Assembly: GCA_026392355.1 (NCBI GenBank)
Contig: JAPLCF010000041.1
Coordinates: 268,716 to 332,715 of the forward strand
Direction of reading: 5' to 3'
From: Actinomycetota bacterium
GTDB lineage: Bacteria > Actinomycetota > Thermoleophilia > Gaiellales > F1-60-MAGs149
DNA: 64,000 bases
Shown here: one piece after another, positions 9,089 through 16,065 of the stretch
How positions within the stretch are numbered: position 1 is the first letter of the stretch
Layout of the letters: each line of letters begins with the position of its first letter
Notes under the pieces: generated by a model
What the model saw: the letters and a program-made list of their open reading frames with translations, nothing else
Databases searched by the model: none
What the model was told of the DNA's origin: nothing
Position numbers and translations under genes: made by a program

Positions 9089-10198
9089 GTGAAGATCGCC
9101 TCGCTCGAGATCCGCCGGTTCCGCTACCTGTGGGGTACGCCCACGACGATGTCGTGGGATCCCTCGCCGCGCACGTATCAGGATGCCGAGGTACTGGTTG
9201 TCACTGCCGATGACGGCACCGTCGGCATCGGCGGCGGCGACAACCTGCCGGACATCAAACTGCTCGAACGTCATCTGCTCGGTCTCGACCCCCGTCGGCT
9301 CGAGGTCATCCACCGCATCTGCGAGACCGTGGATTTCCATGGTGGCCGCCCGTGGATCGCGGAGACCGCCTGTGCCGATCTCGCCGCGCGTGCCGCCGGC
9401 GAGCCGCTGTGGCGCTTCCTTGGTGGCCGCAACGAGAGCCTGCTCGCCTACGCCTCAACCGGTGAGGTCGTCGACCCCGTTGAGCGTGCCGAGCGTGCGA
9501 TGCACTTGAGGATGGCGGGGCTCAAGGCCGTCAAGCTGCGCCTGCCGATCAGCGACTGGCGTCAGTCGGCGATCGTGGTCGAGAAGGTGCGCGAGGCCGT
9601 CGGGGCCGACATGGAGATCATGATCGACGCCAACTATGGCTGGCGTATGCCGGGCGATACGCGCCTCGGGTGGGACGTTGCCGAGGCGGTGCAGGCGGCA
9701 CGCGCGTTCGAGCGCATGGGCGTCTACTGGCTCGAAGAGCCACTGCCGACTGGCGACGTGACCGGCTATGCCGAGCTGCGCTCTAAGACGGCGCTACGCA
9801 TCGCTGGCGGCGAGATGGTTCGCCAGGCCCATGAGGCGCGCGATCTGTTGGTGCGGGGTGGGGTGGACGTGATCCAGCCCGATGCCGTGCTGTCGGGTGG
9901 CATCACTGGCTCGCGGCGCATCGCTGATCTCGCCGCGCTGCTGGGACGGCAGTGGACGCCGCACACGTGGACGAACGGCCTTGGCTTTCTGACCAACCTG
10001 CACGTCGCGTTGGCGTACTCGACCTGTCCGTTCGTCGAGATGCCGTTTGATCCGCCGGGCTGGGGTCCCGATCGTCGCGACTGGCTGCTGCCGGCGCCGA
10101 TCTTTGCGGCAGAAGACGGCACGATCCGACCGCCGGACGGCCCCGGGCTCGGCATTCCGACTGATCTCAGCTGGCTCGACGCGTATCGTCGGGACTAG
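9089..10198 (+). CDS. Enolase-superfamily (mandelate racemase/MLE) enzyme
   Basis: A 369-residue protein with an N-terminal capping domain and a C-terminal barrel. Putative metal ligands are D180 (IDAN), E216 or E217 (LEEP) and E242 (GGE). A His at 292 (PHTW) would be the general base on one face. The usual K-x-K/K-x-H motif reads K149-L-R151, so the second basic residue is Arg. Such enzymes racemise or dehydrate carboxylate substrates such as sugar acids. GTG 9089 lies ten bases after the dehydrogenase stop, so it is in the same operon. Its TAG stop overlaps the TAG stop of the convergent Nudix gene. Confidence 0.88.
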   Translation: MKIASLEIRRFRYLWGTPTTMSWDPSPRTYQDAEVLVVTADDGTVGIGGGDNLPDIKLLERHLLGLDPRRLEVIHRICETVDFHGGRPWIAETACADLAARAAGEPLWRFLGGRNESLLAYASTGEVVDPVERAERAMHLRMAGLKAVKLRLPISDWRQSAIVVEKVREAVGADMEIMIDANYGWRMPGDTRLGWDVAEAVQAARAFERMGVYWLEEPLPTGDVTGYAELRSKTALRIAGGEMVRQAHEARDLLVRGGVDVIQPDAVLSGGITGSRRIADLAALLGRQWTPHTWTNGLGFLTNLHVALAYSTCPFVEMPFDPPGWGPDRRDWLLPAPIFAAEDGTIRPPDGPGLGIPTDLSWLDAYRRD

Positions 10199-10641
10199 CC
10201 GGCCCAGGCGGCGACGTCGATCGTCGGCAGCTGCCTGAGACCTCCGGGGCGCTCGAGCAGTTCGCGGAGTGCGGCGGGGCGGAAGGTCGCGGGCAAAGTG
10301 TCGGCAGCAATCCAGATGGCCTCAGCCAGATACGCATCGCCCGAATCTGCGCTGATCTCGGCCTTGCCTGCCGTGATCGTCCCGCGGAAGATGACCTCGA
10401 CCGCTCCCGCTGAGGGGCCGTCGATGATCAGGATGGCGCCGTCGGTGACGACGGCGACACCGACCTCCTCGCGGAGTTCTCGCACTGCGGCGTCGATCAG
10501 CGTCTCGCCGTCATCAACGTTGCCGCCCGGCAGGCACCAGAACGGCTCCTGGTCGGGCTTGGCGTGGAGGACGCAGAGGATGCGGCCCTCCCGCTCGATG
10601 GCGACGCGGGCCTTCAGGCGTGGTTTGCGAACGGCGGGCAT
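10195..10641 (-). CDS. Nudix hydrolase
   Basis: A 148-residue protein from ATG 10641. An upstream in-frame methionine at 10701 would add 20 residues encoded over a terminator hairpin and is rejected. The Nudix box is GGNVDDGETLIDAAVRELRE followed by EVGV, matching G-x5-E-x7-RE-x2-EE-x-G. The region before it, ILCVLHAKPDQEPFWCLPGG, is typical of MutT-like hydrolases of nucleoside diphosphate derivatives. Its stop overlaps that of the convergent enolase-superfamily gene. Substrate not determinable. Confidence 0.88.
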   Translation of the reverse strand: MPAVRKPRLKARVAIEREGRILCVLHAKPDQEPFWCLPGGNVDDGETLIDAAVRELREEVGVAVVTDGAILIIDGPSAGAVEVIFRGTITAGKAEISADSGDAYLAEAIWIAADTLPATFRPAALRELLERPGGLRQLPTIDVAAWAG

Positions 10642-10678
10642 GGCCAAAGGATCGCAGAAGCCCCCTGAAACGCAGAAA

Positions 10679-10698
10679 GGCCCCGCCGAAGCGGGGCC
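10679..10698 (-). terminator. Rho-independent terminator of first small gene
   Basis: Read on the minus strand, GGCCCCGC-TTCG-GCGGGGCC forms a perfect 8-bp stem with a stable UUCG tetraloop, followed by TTTCTG. It lies 36 bp past the stop of the 48-codon gene at 10735-10881. Confidence 0.75.
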
Positions 10699-10734
10699 CA
10701 CTGTGAGGAGAGAGGGAGGGTGGAGAGAAAAGCG

Positions 10735-10881
10735 TTAGACGCGCTTCGAGCGGAGCGCGGGGCGCGTCAGCAGGGAGCTGCGGCGCTTCGCGGTCTTCGG
10801 CTCGGCCGTTGCGAACAGGAAGTTGAACGCGGGGACGGGAGCTGCGTTGGCGGGAGTGTTGGTGATCTGATCGATTCGCAT
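10735..10881 (-). CDS. Small basic peptide, LRSKRV tail (copy 1)
   Basis: A 48-residue reading frame from ATG 10881, ending KRRSSLLTRPALRSKRV. A good promoter places the transcription start at or next to the ATG, so the mRNA may be leaderless. The last seven codons and about 35 bp of downstream DNA are nearly identical to a second small gene at 11126-11254, and both have their own terminators. The conserved frame end argues that a peptide is made. The conserved DNA past the stop could also mean a regulatory RNA. No family is recognised. An in-frame ATG at 10971 lies upstream of the promoter and is not favoured. Confidence 0.55.
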   Translation of the reverse strand: MRIDQITNTPANAAPVPAFNFLFATAEPKTAKRRSSLLTRPALRSKRV

Positions 10882-10887
10882 GGCCAC

Positions 10888-10917
10888 AGTATGCCGGAGG
10901 ATCTTCGGTTTTGTCAA
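10888..10917 (-). promoter_or_regulatory. Promoter of first small gene
   Basis: On the minus strand, TTGACA (10917-10912) and CATACT (10893-10888) are 18 bp apart. The -10 ends only six bases before the ATG at 10881, which predicts a leaderless or nearly leaderless transcript. The ATATTCGG motif lies just upstream of the -35. Confidence 0.65.
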
Positions 10918-10927
10918 CCGATAACCT

Positions 10928-10944
10928 GTAAATATTCGGTAACG
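10928..10944. promoter_or_regulatory. ATATTCGG operator motif, site 1
   Basis: GTAAATATTCGGTAACG is repeated exactly, all 17 bases, at 11342-11358. Related copies occur at 11315-11324 and 14858-14875. It sits immediately upstream of the -35 of the first small gene. A binding site for the nearby Lrp/AsnC-type regulator is a reasonable inference. Confidence 0.5.
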
Positions 10945-11019
10945 TGTCGCGCGAGCAGACAGAATCCGCATGAATAGGCGGTTTGCGCCCTGGTGTTCAG
11001 TGGGCTTCTGGTGATCCGA

Positions 11020-11039
11020 CTCCTACGGATCCGTAGGAG
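11020..11039. repeat. Perfect 20-bp palindrome
   Basis: CTCCTACGGATCCGTAGGAG is fully self-complementary. It is flanked by GTGAT (11011-11015) and ATCAC (11044-11048), extending the symmetry imperfectly. It lies between the two small genes, just past the terminator of the second. It could be an operator or an RNA hairpin without a loop; nothing else is visible in this gap. Confidence 0.5.
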
Positions 11040-11059
11040 GTCAATCACCCCAGAAACAG

Positions 11060-11089
11060 CTCAGCCCCGGTCAATTGACCGGGGCTGAG
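11060..11089 (-). terminator. Terminator of second small gene
   Basis: CTCAGCCCCGGTCAA and TTGACCGGGGCTGAG (11060-11074, 11075-11089) form a 15-bp-arm perfect palindrome. On the minus strand it is followed by CTGTTTCTG. It is located like the terminator of the first small gene relative to its stop codon. Confidence 0.65.
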
Positions 11090-11125
11090 ACTGGAGGAGA
11101 GGAGAGGAGGGTGGAGAGAAAAGTG

Positions 11126-11254
11126 TTAGACGCGCTTCGAGCGGAGCATCGGGCGACGCCGTGCACGCACCTCACGAGCCGGGCGCTCGGCGTTGACCGT
11201 CTGGTCGGCGTCGGGGCGGCTGTGAAGGAGAGAGAGTGCTGCGAATGCCTGCAT
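11126..11254 (-). CDS. Small basic peptide, LRSKRV tail (copy 2)
   Basis: A 42-residue frame from ATG 11254, preceded by GGAG with 6-nt spacing. An alternative ATG at 11266 gives 46 residues. The C-terminus REVRARRRPMLRSKRV shares the last six residues with the small gene at 10735-10881. The DNA around and past both stop codons is almost identical. Composition is Arg-rich and strongly basic, with no signal peptide and no recognised family. It lies between a terminator and the divergently read Lrp-type regulator gene. Confidence 0.5.
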   Translation of the reverse strand: MQAFAALSLLHSRPDADQTVNAERPAREVRARRRPMLRSKRV

Positions 11255-11312
11255 GGTGTGCTCCATTCGAGACGGAGTGGATTTCCGTTCGTCTTGGGTG
11301 TACCCTACCAGA

Positions 11313-11326
11313 GGATATTCGGTCAA
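11313..11326. promoter_or_regulatory. ATATTCGG operator motif, site 2, overlapping a -35
   Basis: GGATATTCGGTCAA contains the shared ATATTCGG core. On the minus strand its GGTCAA part reads TTGACC, a plausible -35 for the second small gene. A clear -10 is not visible; TGGTAGGGT is an extended -10 candidate. A protein bound here would block the promoter. Confidence 0.4.
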
Positions 11327-11341
11327 AGCAAGTCTAAACTC

Positions 11342-11358
11342 GTAAATATTCGGTAACG
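11342..11358. promoter_or_regulatory. ATATTCGG operator motif, site 3, at regulator start
   Basis: GTAAATATTCGGTAACG is identical to site 1 over 17 bases. It ends six bases before the ATG of the Lrp/AsnC-type gene at 11365. This suggests autoregulation, a common property of Lrp-family genes. Confidence 0.5.
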
Positions 11359-11364
11359 GAGCGT

Positions 11365-11871
11365 ATGCACCCGATCGATTGGCAAATCCTTTCCATTCTC
11401 CAAGAGGATGGGAAGACAACGTACGGCGACCTCGCCAAGCGCGTCGGCCTGTCGCAGGCCGCGGCACACGAGCGCGTCAAGAAACTCGAGGCCCGTGGCG
11501 TGATCAAGGGCTATCGCGCGGTGGTCGATGCTGAGGCGCTCGGCTACGGCGTCGTGGCCTTCGTCTTCGTTGACAACGCCGCGTTTGATCAGCCGGATCT
11601 CCCCGAGCGCCTCGAGGCCGTGCCGAACGTCCTCGAGTGTCACGCGGTCGCCGGCGAGTGGGGGTACCTGCTGAAGGTTCGCGCCGAGAGCACGTCCGAC
11701 CTCGAGCGCGTGCTGCACGAGATTCGCACCGTCGATGGCGTCACCCGCACACAGTCGGTGATCGGCCTCTCGACGGCCTTCGAGACGACGACGCTGCCGA
11801 TGCCCGTCGTCGAAGAAGCTGACGATGCGGAAGAACCGGCACAGCTGACCTCGCGCCGCAAGTCGGCGTAG
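11365..11871 (+). CDS. Lrp/AsnC family transcriptional regulator
   Basis: A 168-residue regulator. The N-terminal helix-turn-helix (HPIDWQILSILQEDGKTTYG, then DLAKRVGLSQAAAHERVKKL) is classic AsnC-type, followed by the linker GVIKGYRAVVD. The C-terminal RAM/ACT-like effector domain spans about residues 65-145 (CHAVAGEWGYLLKVRAEST). GGAG is only three bases from the ATG, so the transcript may be leaderless. An ATATTCGG motif abuts the start. The same motif at the cysteine operon promoter suggests a role in sulfur amino acid control; this is inferred from context only. Confidence 0.92.
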   Translation: MHPIDWQILSILQEDGKTTYGDLAKRVGLSQAAAHERVKKLEARGVIKGYRAVVDAEALGYGVVAFVFVDNAAFDQPDLPERLEAVPNVLECHAVAGEWGYLLKVRAESTSDLERVLHEIRTVDGVTRTQSVIGLSTAFETTTLPMPVVEEADDAEEPAQLTSRRKSA

Positions 11872-11897
11872 CGTCCGTCGACGATTGTCCGCAACGT

Positions 11898-11922
11898 CCT
11901 AATGGGGTCAGACCTCTTTAGG
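11898..11922. repeat. GGGGTCAGAC palindromic element, short copy
   Basis: CCTAATGGGGTC and ACCTCTTTAGG form an imperfect palindrome around an AG centre, between the convergent regulator and mec genes. The AATGGGGTCAGAC stretch matches the arms of the larger elements at 41564-41657 and 44901-45017. It may act as a bidirectional terminator. Confidence 0.5.
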
Positions 11923-11925
11923 AAA

Positions 11926-12339
11926 TCAGTCGACGACGTCGAGCTCGCGGCGGCTGATCTTGCCGTCGCGAATGGCGAAGGCCTTGATCTCCGGGGGCTC
12001 CGAGCCGAGGCTCACGATCATGTAGGCGGCGTCGGGCCAGCCGGCCAGTTCGACGTCGGTGCGCGACGGGAACGCCGGGCTCTCCACATGGCTGTGGTAG
12101 ATCGCCACGATGTCCTCGTCAGCGTCCTCGATATCCATCACGATCCGCAGGAGATCCTGCGCCTCAATTGAGTAGAAGTACGGGCTCGCCTCGCCATTGA
12201 TGGCGGGGAGAAAGCGGGTGGCACGGCCGTCGAGGCCGGCGAGGATGCCGCAGGCCTCGTTGGGGAGCCCGGCGCGCGCGTGCGCAACGATCTGGTCGAG
12301 CATGTCCCGCGACAGGATCAGCGGGCCGTCGACTACCAC
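11926..12339 (-). CDS. mec: JAMM/MPN+ metalloprotease, Mec-like
   Basis: A 137-residue zinc protease. Catalytic residues are E28 (NEACGIL) and the JAMM motif H82-S-H84-x7-S92-x2-D95. In Mycobacterium tuberculosis, Mec+ releases cysteine from the CysO-cysteine conjugate made by CysM. Here it is the last gene of the same cassette and overlaps cysM by 7 bp (GTG start at 12339). The CysO-like carrier has two residues after its diglycine, so this protease may also trim that tail before activation, as QbsD does for QbsE. That second role is inference. Confidence 0.9.
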   Translation of the reverse strand: MVVDGPLILSRDMLDQIVAHARAGLPNEACGILAGLDGRATRFLPAINGEASPYFYSIEAQDLLRIVMDIEDADEDIVAIYHSHVESPAFPSRTDVELAGWPDAAYMIVSLGSEPPEIKAFAIRDGKISRRELDVVD

Positions 12340-13313
12340 CAGAGCTTGGTCTCCAGGATCTCCTCGAGGACGTCTTCGTCCTGCTCGGTGAACAGGTTGG
12401 CGGAGGCGTAGCGCGCCCCACCGTCGGCGAAGACGGTGACGACGTTCTGCTCGGGATCCATCTTGGCGGCGACCTGGCGGGCGACGTGCATCGCCGCACC
12501 GCAGGACACGCCGACCCAGATGCCCTCGTGCGTGAGGAGGTCGCGCATCGCCTGCACCGACTCGAGGTTGGTGACGAGCATCTTGCGGTCGAGTTGGGCA
12601 ATGTCGAGGATCTCCGGCGTGTAGCCATCTTCCAGCGAGCGCAGGCCCATCACGGCCTCACCCTGCAGCGGCTCGGCCGCGATGATTTGCACGTCGGGGT
12701 TGGCCTCGCGTAGCGCGCGGCCCGTTCCCATCAGCGTGCCGCCCGTACCAAGGCCGGCCACGAAGGCATCGACCTTGCCGTCGAGCGCCTCGATGATCTC
12801 GGGGCCCGTCGTGCGGTAGTGCGCGTTGGGGTTCTCGGCGTTCGCGTACTGGAACGGCATGTAGAGGCTCGGATCGGCGGCCGCCAGCTCGCGGGCCAGC
12901 GCGACGCCACCGTTGGAACCAAGCTCGCCGGGCGAGAACACGATCTCGGCGCCGTACATCGAGATCTGCTGCACGCGCTCAGGCGTGGCGGACTCGGGCA
13001 TGACGGCGCGGAACTTGTAGCCCTTGACGGCGCAGATCATGGCGAGGGCGATGCCGGTGTTGCCACTGGTCGGCTCGATGATCGTCTGGCCGGGCGAGAG
13101 CAGGCCCTGCGCCTCGGCCGACTCGATCAGCGAGAGCGCGACGCGATCCTTGATCGAGCCAGACGGATTGAGCATCTCGAGCTTCGAGAAGATGCGCGCA
13201 CCGCCCTCGGGGCGCATGTGCGGCAGCTCGACGAGCGGCGTGTTGCCGATCGCGCTCAGCACATCGCCGCCACCGCGCACGGCGGGCGGCGGAGTGACGG
13301 AGCCTCGGCTCAT
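12333..13313 (-). CDS. cysM: Cysteine synthase, CysM type using sulfur-carrier protein
   Basis: A 326-residue PLP enzyme. K55 in NPSGSIKDR is the PLP lysine, SGNTG (83-87) is the substrate loop and GTGGT (189-193) binds the phosphate. Length and neighbours match the mycobacterial CysM that takes O-phosphoserine and thiocarboxylated CysO rather than free sulfide. The protein ends ETKLWW; in the M. tuberculosis enzyme the C-terminal tail closes over the active site. The start ATG shares a base with the cysO stop (TGATG). Substrate preference is inferred from the cassette. Confidence 0.93.
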   Translation of the reverse strand: MSRGSVTPPPAVRGGGDVLSAIGNTPLVELPHMRPEGGARIFSKLEMLNPSGSIKDRVALSLIESAEAQGLLSPGQTIIEPTSGNTGIALAMICAVKGYKFRAVMPESATPERVQQISMYGAEIVFSPGELGSNGGVALARELAAADPSLYMPFQYANAENPNAHYRTTGPEIIEALDGKVDAFVAGLGTGGTLMGTGRALREANPDVQIIAAEPLQGEAVMGLRSLEDGYTPEILDIAQLDRKMLVTNLESVQAMRDLLTHEGIWVGVSCGAAMHVARQVAAKMDPEQNVVTVFADGGARYASANLFTEQDEDVLEEILETKLWW

Positions 13314-13594
13314 CAGCGGGCGCCGCCGGCCATCGCGGGCAGGACGATCACGGTGCTGCCGTCCGGCACGGGCGTGGCAAGGCCATCGCCGAGGCGGACG
13401 TCCTCGTTCTGCACGTAGACGTTGACGAAGCGGTTGATCTCGCCCTCGCTATCGACGATCTGCTCCTTCACGCCGGGGTACTGCGTGAAGAGGTCGTTGA
13501 GCGCCTCGCCGAGCGTCGCGCCGGTGGCCTCGACCTGGCGGGCACCGCCGACCTGCGGGCGAAGGATGGGGGGCATGCGGAAGGAGATGGACAC
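13313..13594 (-). CDS. cysO: CysO/MoaD-like sulfur-carrier protein with extended C-terminus
   Basis: A 93-residue ubiquitin-fold carrier. Family features are ATGATLGEALNDLFTQYPG, NRFVNVYVQNEDVR and a C-terminal VIVLPAMAGG. Two more residues, Ala-Arg, follow the diglycine; the codons read GGC GGC GCC CGC TGA at 13327-13313. A free Gly-Gly end is needed for adenylation and thiocarboxylation, so processing is expected. GTG 13594 is preceded by AGGAG, which overlaps the stop of the upstream E1 gene nine bases away. Confidence 0.92.
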   Translation of the reverse strand: MSISFRMPPILRPQVGGARQVEATGATLGEALNDLFTQYPGVKEQIVDSEGEINRFVNVYVQNEDVRLGDGLATPVPDGSTVIVLPAMAGGAR

Positions 13595-13603
13595 GTGGTG
13601 CTC

Positions 13604-14782
13604 CTAGTGGGCGCTGGCGTGGGCACCGCCCGCGCAGAACTCGTCGTAGTCGATGTATTCGATGGGGCCGGCCTGCTCGCTGCAGACGGGGCAGTTGGGG
13701 TCGCGGCGCAGCTGGACCTCGTGGAACGACATGTCCAGCGCGTCGGCCAGCAGCAGTCGGCCGACGAGCGGATCGCCGATGCCGAGAATCAGTTTGAGTG
13801 CCTCGGTGGCCTGCAGCGTGCCCATGATCCCGGGCAGCACGCCCAGGACGCCGCCCTCGGCGCAGCTCGGTGCGAGCTCGACCGGCGGGGGCTCGGGGAA
13901 GAGGCAGCGGTAGCAGGGGCCCTCGTGCGGCTTAAAGACCGTCAGCTGGCCCTCAAAGCGGAAGATGGAGGCATGCACGACGGGAATGTTGTGCTTGACG
14001 CTGGCGTCGTTGAGCAGGTAGCGCGTGGGGAAGTTGTCGGTGCCGTCGACGACCACGTCGTAGCCCTCGAGGATGCGGTCGATGTTCTCGCTCGTCAGGC
14101 GCTCGCGGTACTGCACGACCTCGACGTCGGGGTTGAGAGCGGTCAGCGTCAGCTCGGCCGACTCGGCCTTCGGCATGCCGATGCGGTCGGTGTTGTGGAT
14201 GACCTGGCGCTGGAGGTTGGAGGCGTCGACGACGTCGTCATCGATGATGCCAATCGTGCCAACGCCAGCGGCGGCAAGGTAGAGCGACGAGGGCGAGCCG
14301 AGACCGCCGGCGCCGATCATCAGGACCTTGGCGCCGAGCAGCTTGAGCTGGCCAGCCTCGCCCACCTCGGGGATCACCAGATGGCGGCTGTAGCGTCGGC
14401 GACGCTCGGCGTCGAGCACCTTCGGCTCGGCCCAGGGGTTGCCGGCCTGCTTCCAGCCGGAGAAGCCGCCGGCCAGCGAGACGACGTCGGTGTAGCCAAG
14501 CTCGGCGAGCGCCTTCGCGCCGAACGCCGAGCGGGCGCCGGAGGCGCAGGACAGCACGATGCGCTGGCTCTTATCGGGCGCCTCGGCCTCGATGCGCGAC
14601 TCGAGGAAGCCGCGCGGAATGTGGACGGCTTCGGCGATCGCGCCCTGCTCGTACTCGTCGGGCTCGCGCACGTCGACCAGCAGCGGAGGCTGGGCGGCGG
14701 CGAGCTCGTCGGTCAGCTGGCGCGCGTCGATCTCGGAGATCTCTTCCTTGACCTGGGCAAGCAGTTCGCGGTACGTCGTCAT
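13604..14782 (-). CDS. Rhodanese-E1 fusion, sulfur-carrier adenylyltransferase
   Basis: A 392-residue activating enzyme. Residues about 20-115 are a rhodanese domain with the active cysteine C79 (VLSCASGARS). Residues about 125-380 are a MoeB/ThiF E1-like domain with GAGGLGSP (157-164), NLQRQVIH and the zinc pairs CYRC and CPVC. It should adenylate and thiocarboxylate the CysO-like carrier encoded next. The mycobacterial MoeZ has the opposite order, with rhodanese at the C-terminus. ATG 14782 has AAGGTG upstream. An in-frame GTG at 14821 lies right at the predicted transcription start and is an alternative leaderless start. Confidence 0.9.
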   Translation of the reverse strand: MTTYRELLAQVKEEISEIDARQLTDELAAAQPPLLVDVREPDEYEQGAIAEAVHIPRGFLESRIEAEAPDKSQRIVLSCASGARSAFGAKALAELGYTDVVSLAGGFSGWKQAGNPWAEPKVLDAERRRRYSRHLVIPEVGEAGQLKLLGAKVLMIGAGGLGSPSSLYLAAAGVGTIGIIDDDVVDASNLQRQVIHNTDRIGMPKAESAELTLTALNPDVEVVQYRERLTSENIDRILEGYDVVVDGTDNFPTRYLLNDASVKHNIPVVHASIFRFEGQLTVFKPHEGPCYRCLFPEPPPVELAPSCAEGGVLGVLPGIMGTLQATEALKLILGIGDPLVGRLLLADALDMSFHEVQLRRDPNCPVCSEQAGPIEYIDYDEFCAGGAHASAH

Positions 14783-14826
14783 CGTTCCATCACCTTCGTA
14801 TCGGCCGTCGCGGCGGCGCACGTGAA

Positions 14827-14875
14827 TGTATAGCGGATTCTTATGTGGACTAACAGCAAGTATTCGGAAAACGTG
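14827..14875 (-). promoter_or_regulatory. Promoter and operator of cysteine operon
   Basis: On the minus strand a -10 candidate TATACA (14832-14827) lies 45 bp before the ATG at 14782. The region 14858-14875 reads AAGTATTCGGAAAACGTG on the plus strand and resembles the motif AATATTCGGTAACG near the Lrp-type gene. The -35 is poorly defined (TTGCTG is too far at 21 bp). Confidence 0.4.
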
Positions 14876-14938
14876 ATGCGGAGCGCTCCTATTCCCGCTG
14901 CGGGCTTTCCGGCGCGAAGCCGCTGATAGCCTGCGTTC

Positions 14939-15988
14939 ATGGCGACCACGTCGACAGCGGGTGGTGGACTGCCGCGCATGCGGCTCTACGCGATCATTGC
15001 TGCAGCCGTGGTCGTTGCGCTGATCGTTGTCGGTCTGGCAGTCCTGGCGACGGGCGGCACCGATGGCGAAGGGACCAAGGCGGCGGCTAAGCCCACCACC
15101 TCGAAGCCGCTGCCCGGGCGTCCGAGCATCGCCGTGCCGCCGCTCGCCGACGCACCCGACGACGCTGCCGCGCGGGTCGCTTGGGCGAAGGGTCTGGTCG
15201 CGACGCAGCCCAGCACAGAGGCCACGATCAGGCTGGCCGCTGCCCAGGCGGCAGCCGGTGACGAGGCGGCGGCCCGTGCCACGCTCGCCGGCGACACGAG
15301 TCCTGGCGCACAGGCCGCGATGGCGCTGCTCGACTACGACGCCAAGCAGCCCGCTACGGCGGTTGCGGCACTGCAGGCGCTCGTGGCCGCGGCCCCGCAA
15401 GACGCCTTCGTCGGCTTCTCGTACGGTGAGGCACTGCTCTGGTCGGGGCAGCGCGCAGCGGGCGAGGCCGCCTTGCGCAACGTCCGCGACACGCATCCGG
15501 ACACCTTCTACGGCGTTGCCTCCGACAACCTGATGTACCCGACGCTGCCGGCAGGCTATCCGCCGTTTGTCCCCTCGCAGGCGGTGCCCACGCGTACCCT
15601 CGCCCAGCTGAAGCAGGCAGCCGACACGCGTTTAGAACAGCTGCAGCCGCAGCTCGATTACGGCGCCGCGCTGCTCGCCGCGGGGCAGCGCAAGGCCGCG
15701 GGGGCAGCCTTCTCCGACGCACTCGCCGTCGATCCCGATTCGGTTGAAGCCAAGGTCGGCAAGATCATCGCGTCGTACAACAAGGACAAGCCCGCTGCCT
15801 CGTTCGGCCAGATGGGGCCGCTCGCGCGCGACAACCCGAGCAACGTGTCGCCGCGCCTGCACCTCGCGATGATGCTGCTCTGGCTGCGCGATACGGACAC
15901 TGCGCGAGCCCAGCTGCGGCAGGTCGCGGCCAAGGATCCGAACGGTCGTCTCGGGCAGTTCGCACAGCAGATTCTCGACTCGCTGTAG
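14939..15988 (+). CDS. Membrane-anchored TPR-like protein
   Basis: A 349-residue protein. One N-terminal membrane helix ([20 protein letters not shown], residues 17-36) is followed by an Ala/Pro/Thr-rich linker. Helical repeats continue to the end, for example [20 protein letters not shown] followed by LAVDPDS, and [20 protein letters not shown]. With no signal cleavage site it is probably anchored with the repeats outside. It is read divergently from the cysteine operon and lies 77 bp upstream of rpoD on the same strand. No enzymatic motif; function unknown. Confidence 0.7.
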   Translation: MATTSTAGGGLPRMRLYAIIAAAVVVALIVVGLAVLATGGTDGEGTKAAAKPTTSKPLPGRPSIAVPPLADAPDDAAARVAWAKGLVATQPSTEATIRLAAAQAAAGDEAAARATLAGDTSPGAQAAMALLDYDAKQPATAVAALQALVAAAPQDAFVGFSYGEALLWSGQRAAGEAALRNVRDTHPDTFYGVASDNLMYPTLPAGYPPFVPSQAVPTRTLAQLKQAADTRLEQLQPQLDYGAALLAAGQRKAAGAAFSDALAVDPDSVEAKVGKIIASYNKDKPAASFGQMGPLARDNPSNVSPRLHLAMMLLWLRDTDTARAQLRQVAAKDPNGRLGQFAQQILDSL

Positions 15989-16065
15989 CCCAAATTGGCA
16001 CGCGCTGTCCGATGTCGTCCGATGCCGTTTCTAGGGTTTCCCGTATCCGATTGCGGAGGAGCGGA

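Noticed and set aside
10882-10971. A 30-residue N-terminal extension of the first small peptide
   Set aside because: The in-frame ATG at 10971 lies upstream of a strong promoter whose start point falls at 10881, so the extension would not be transcribed from it.
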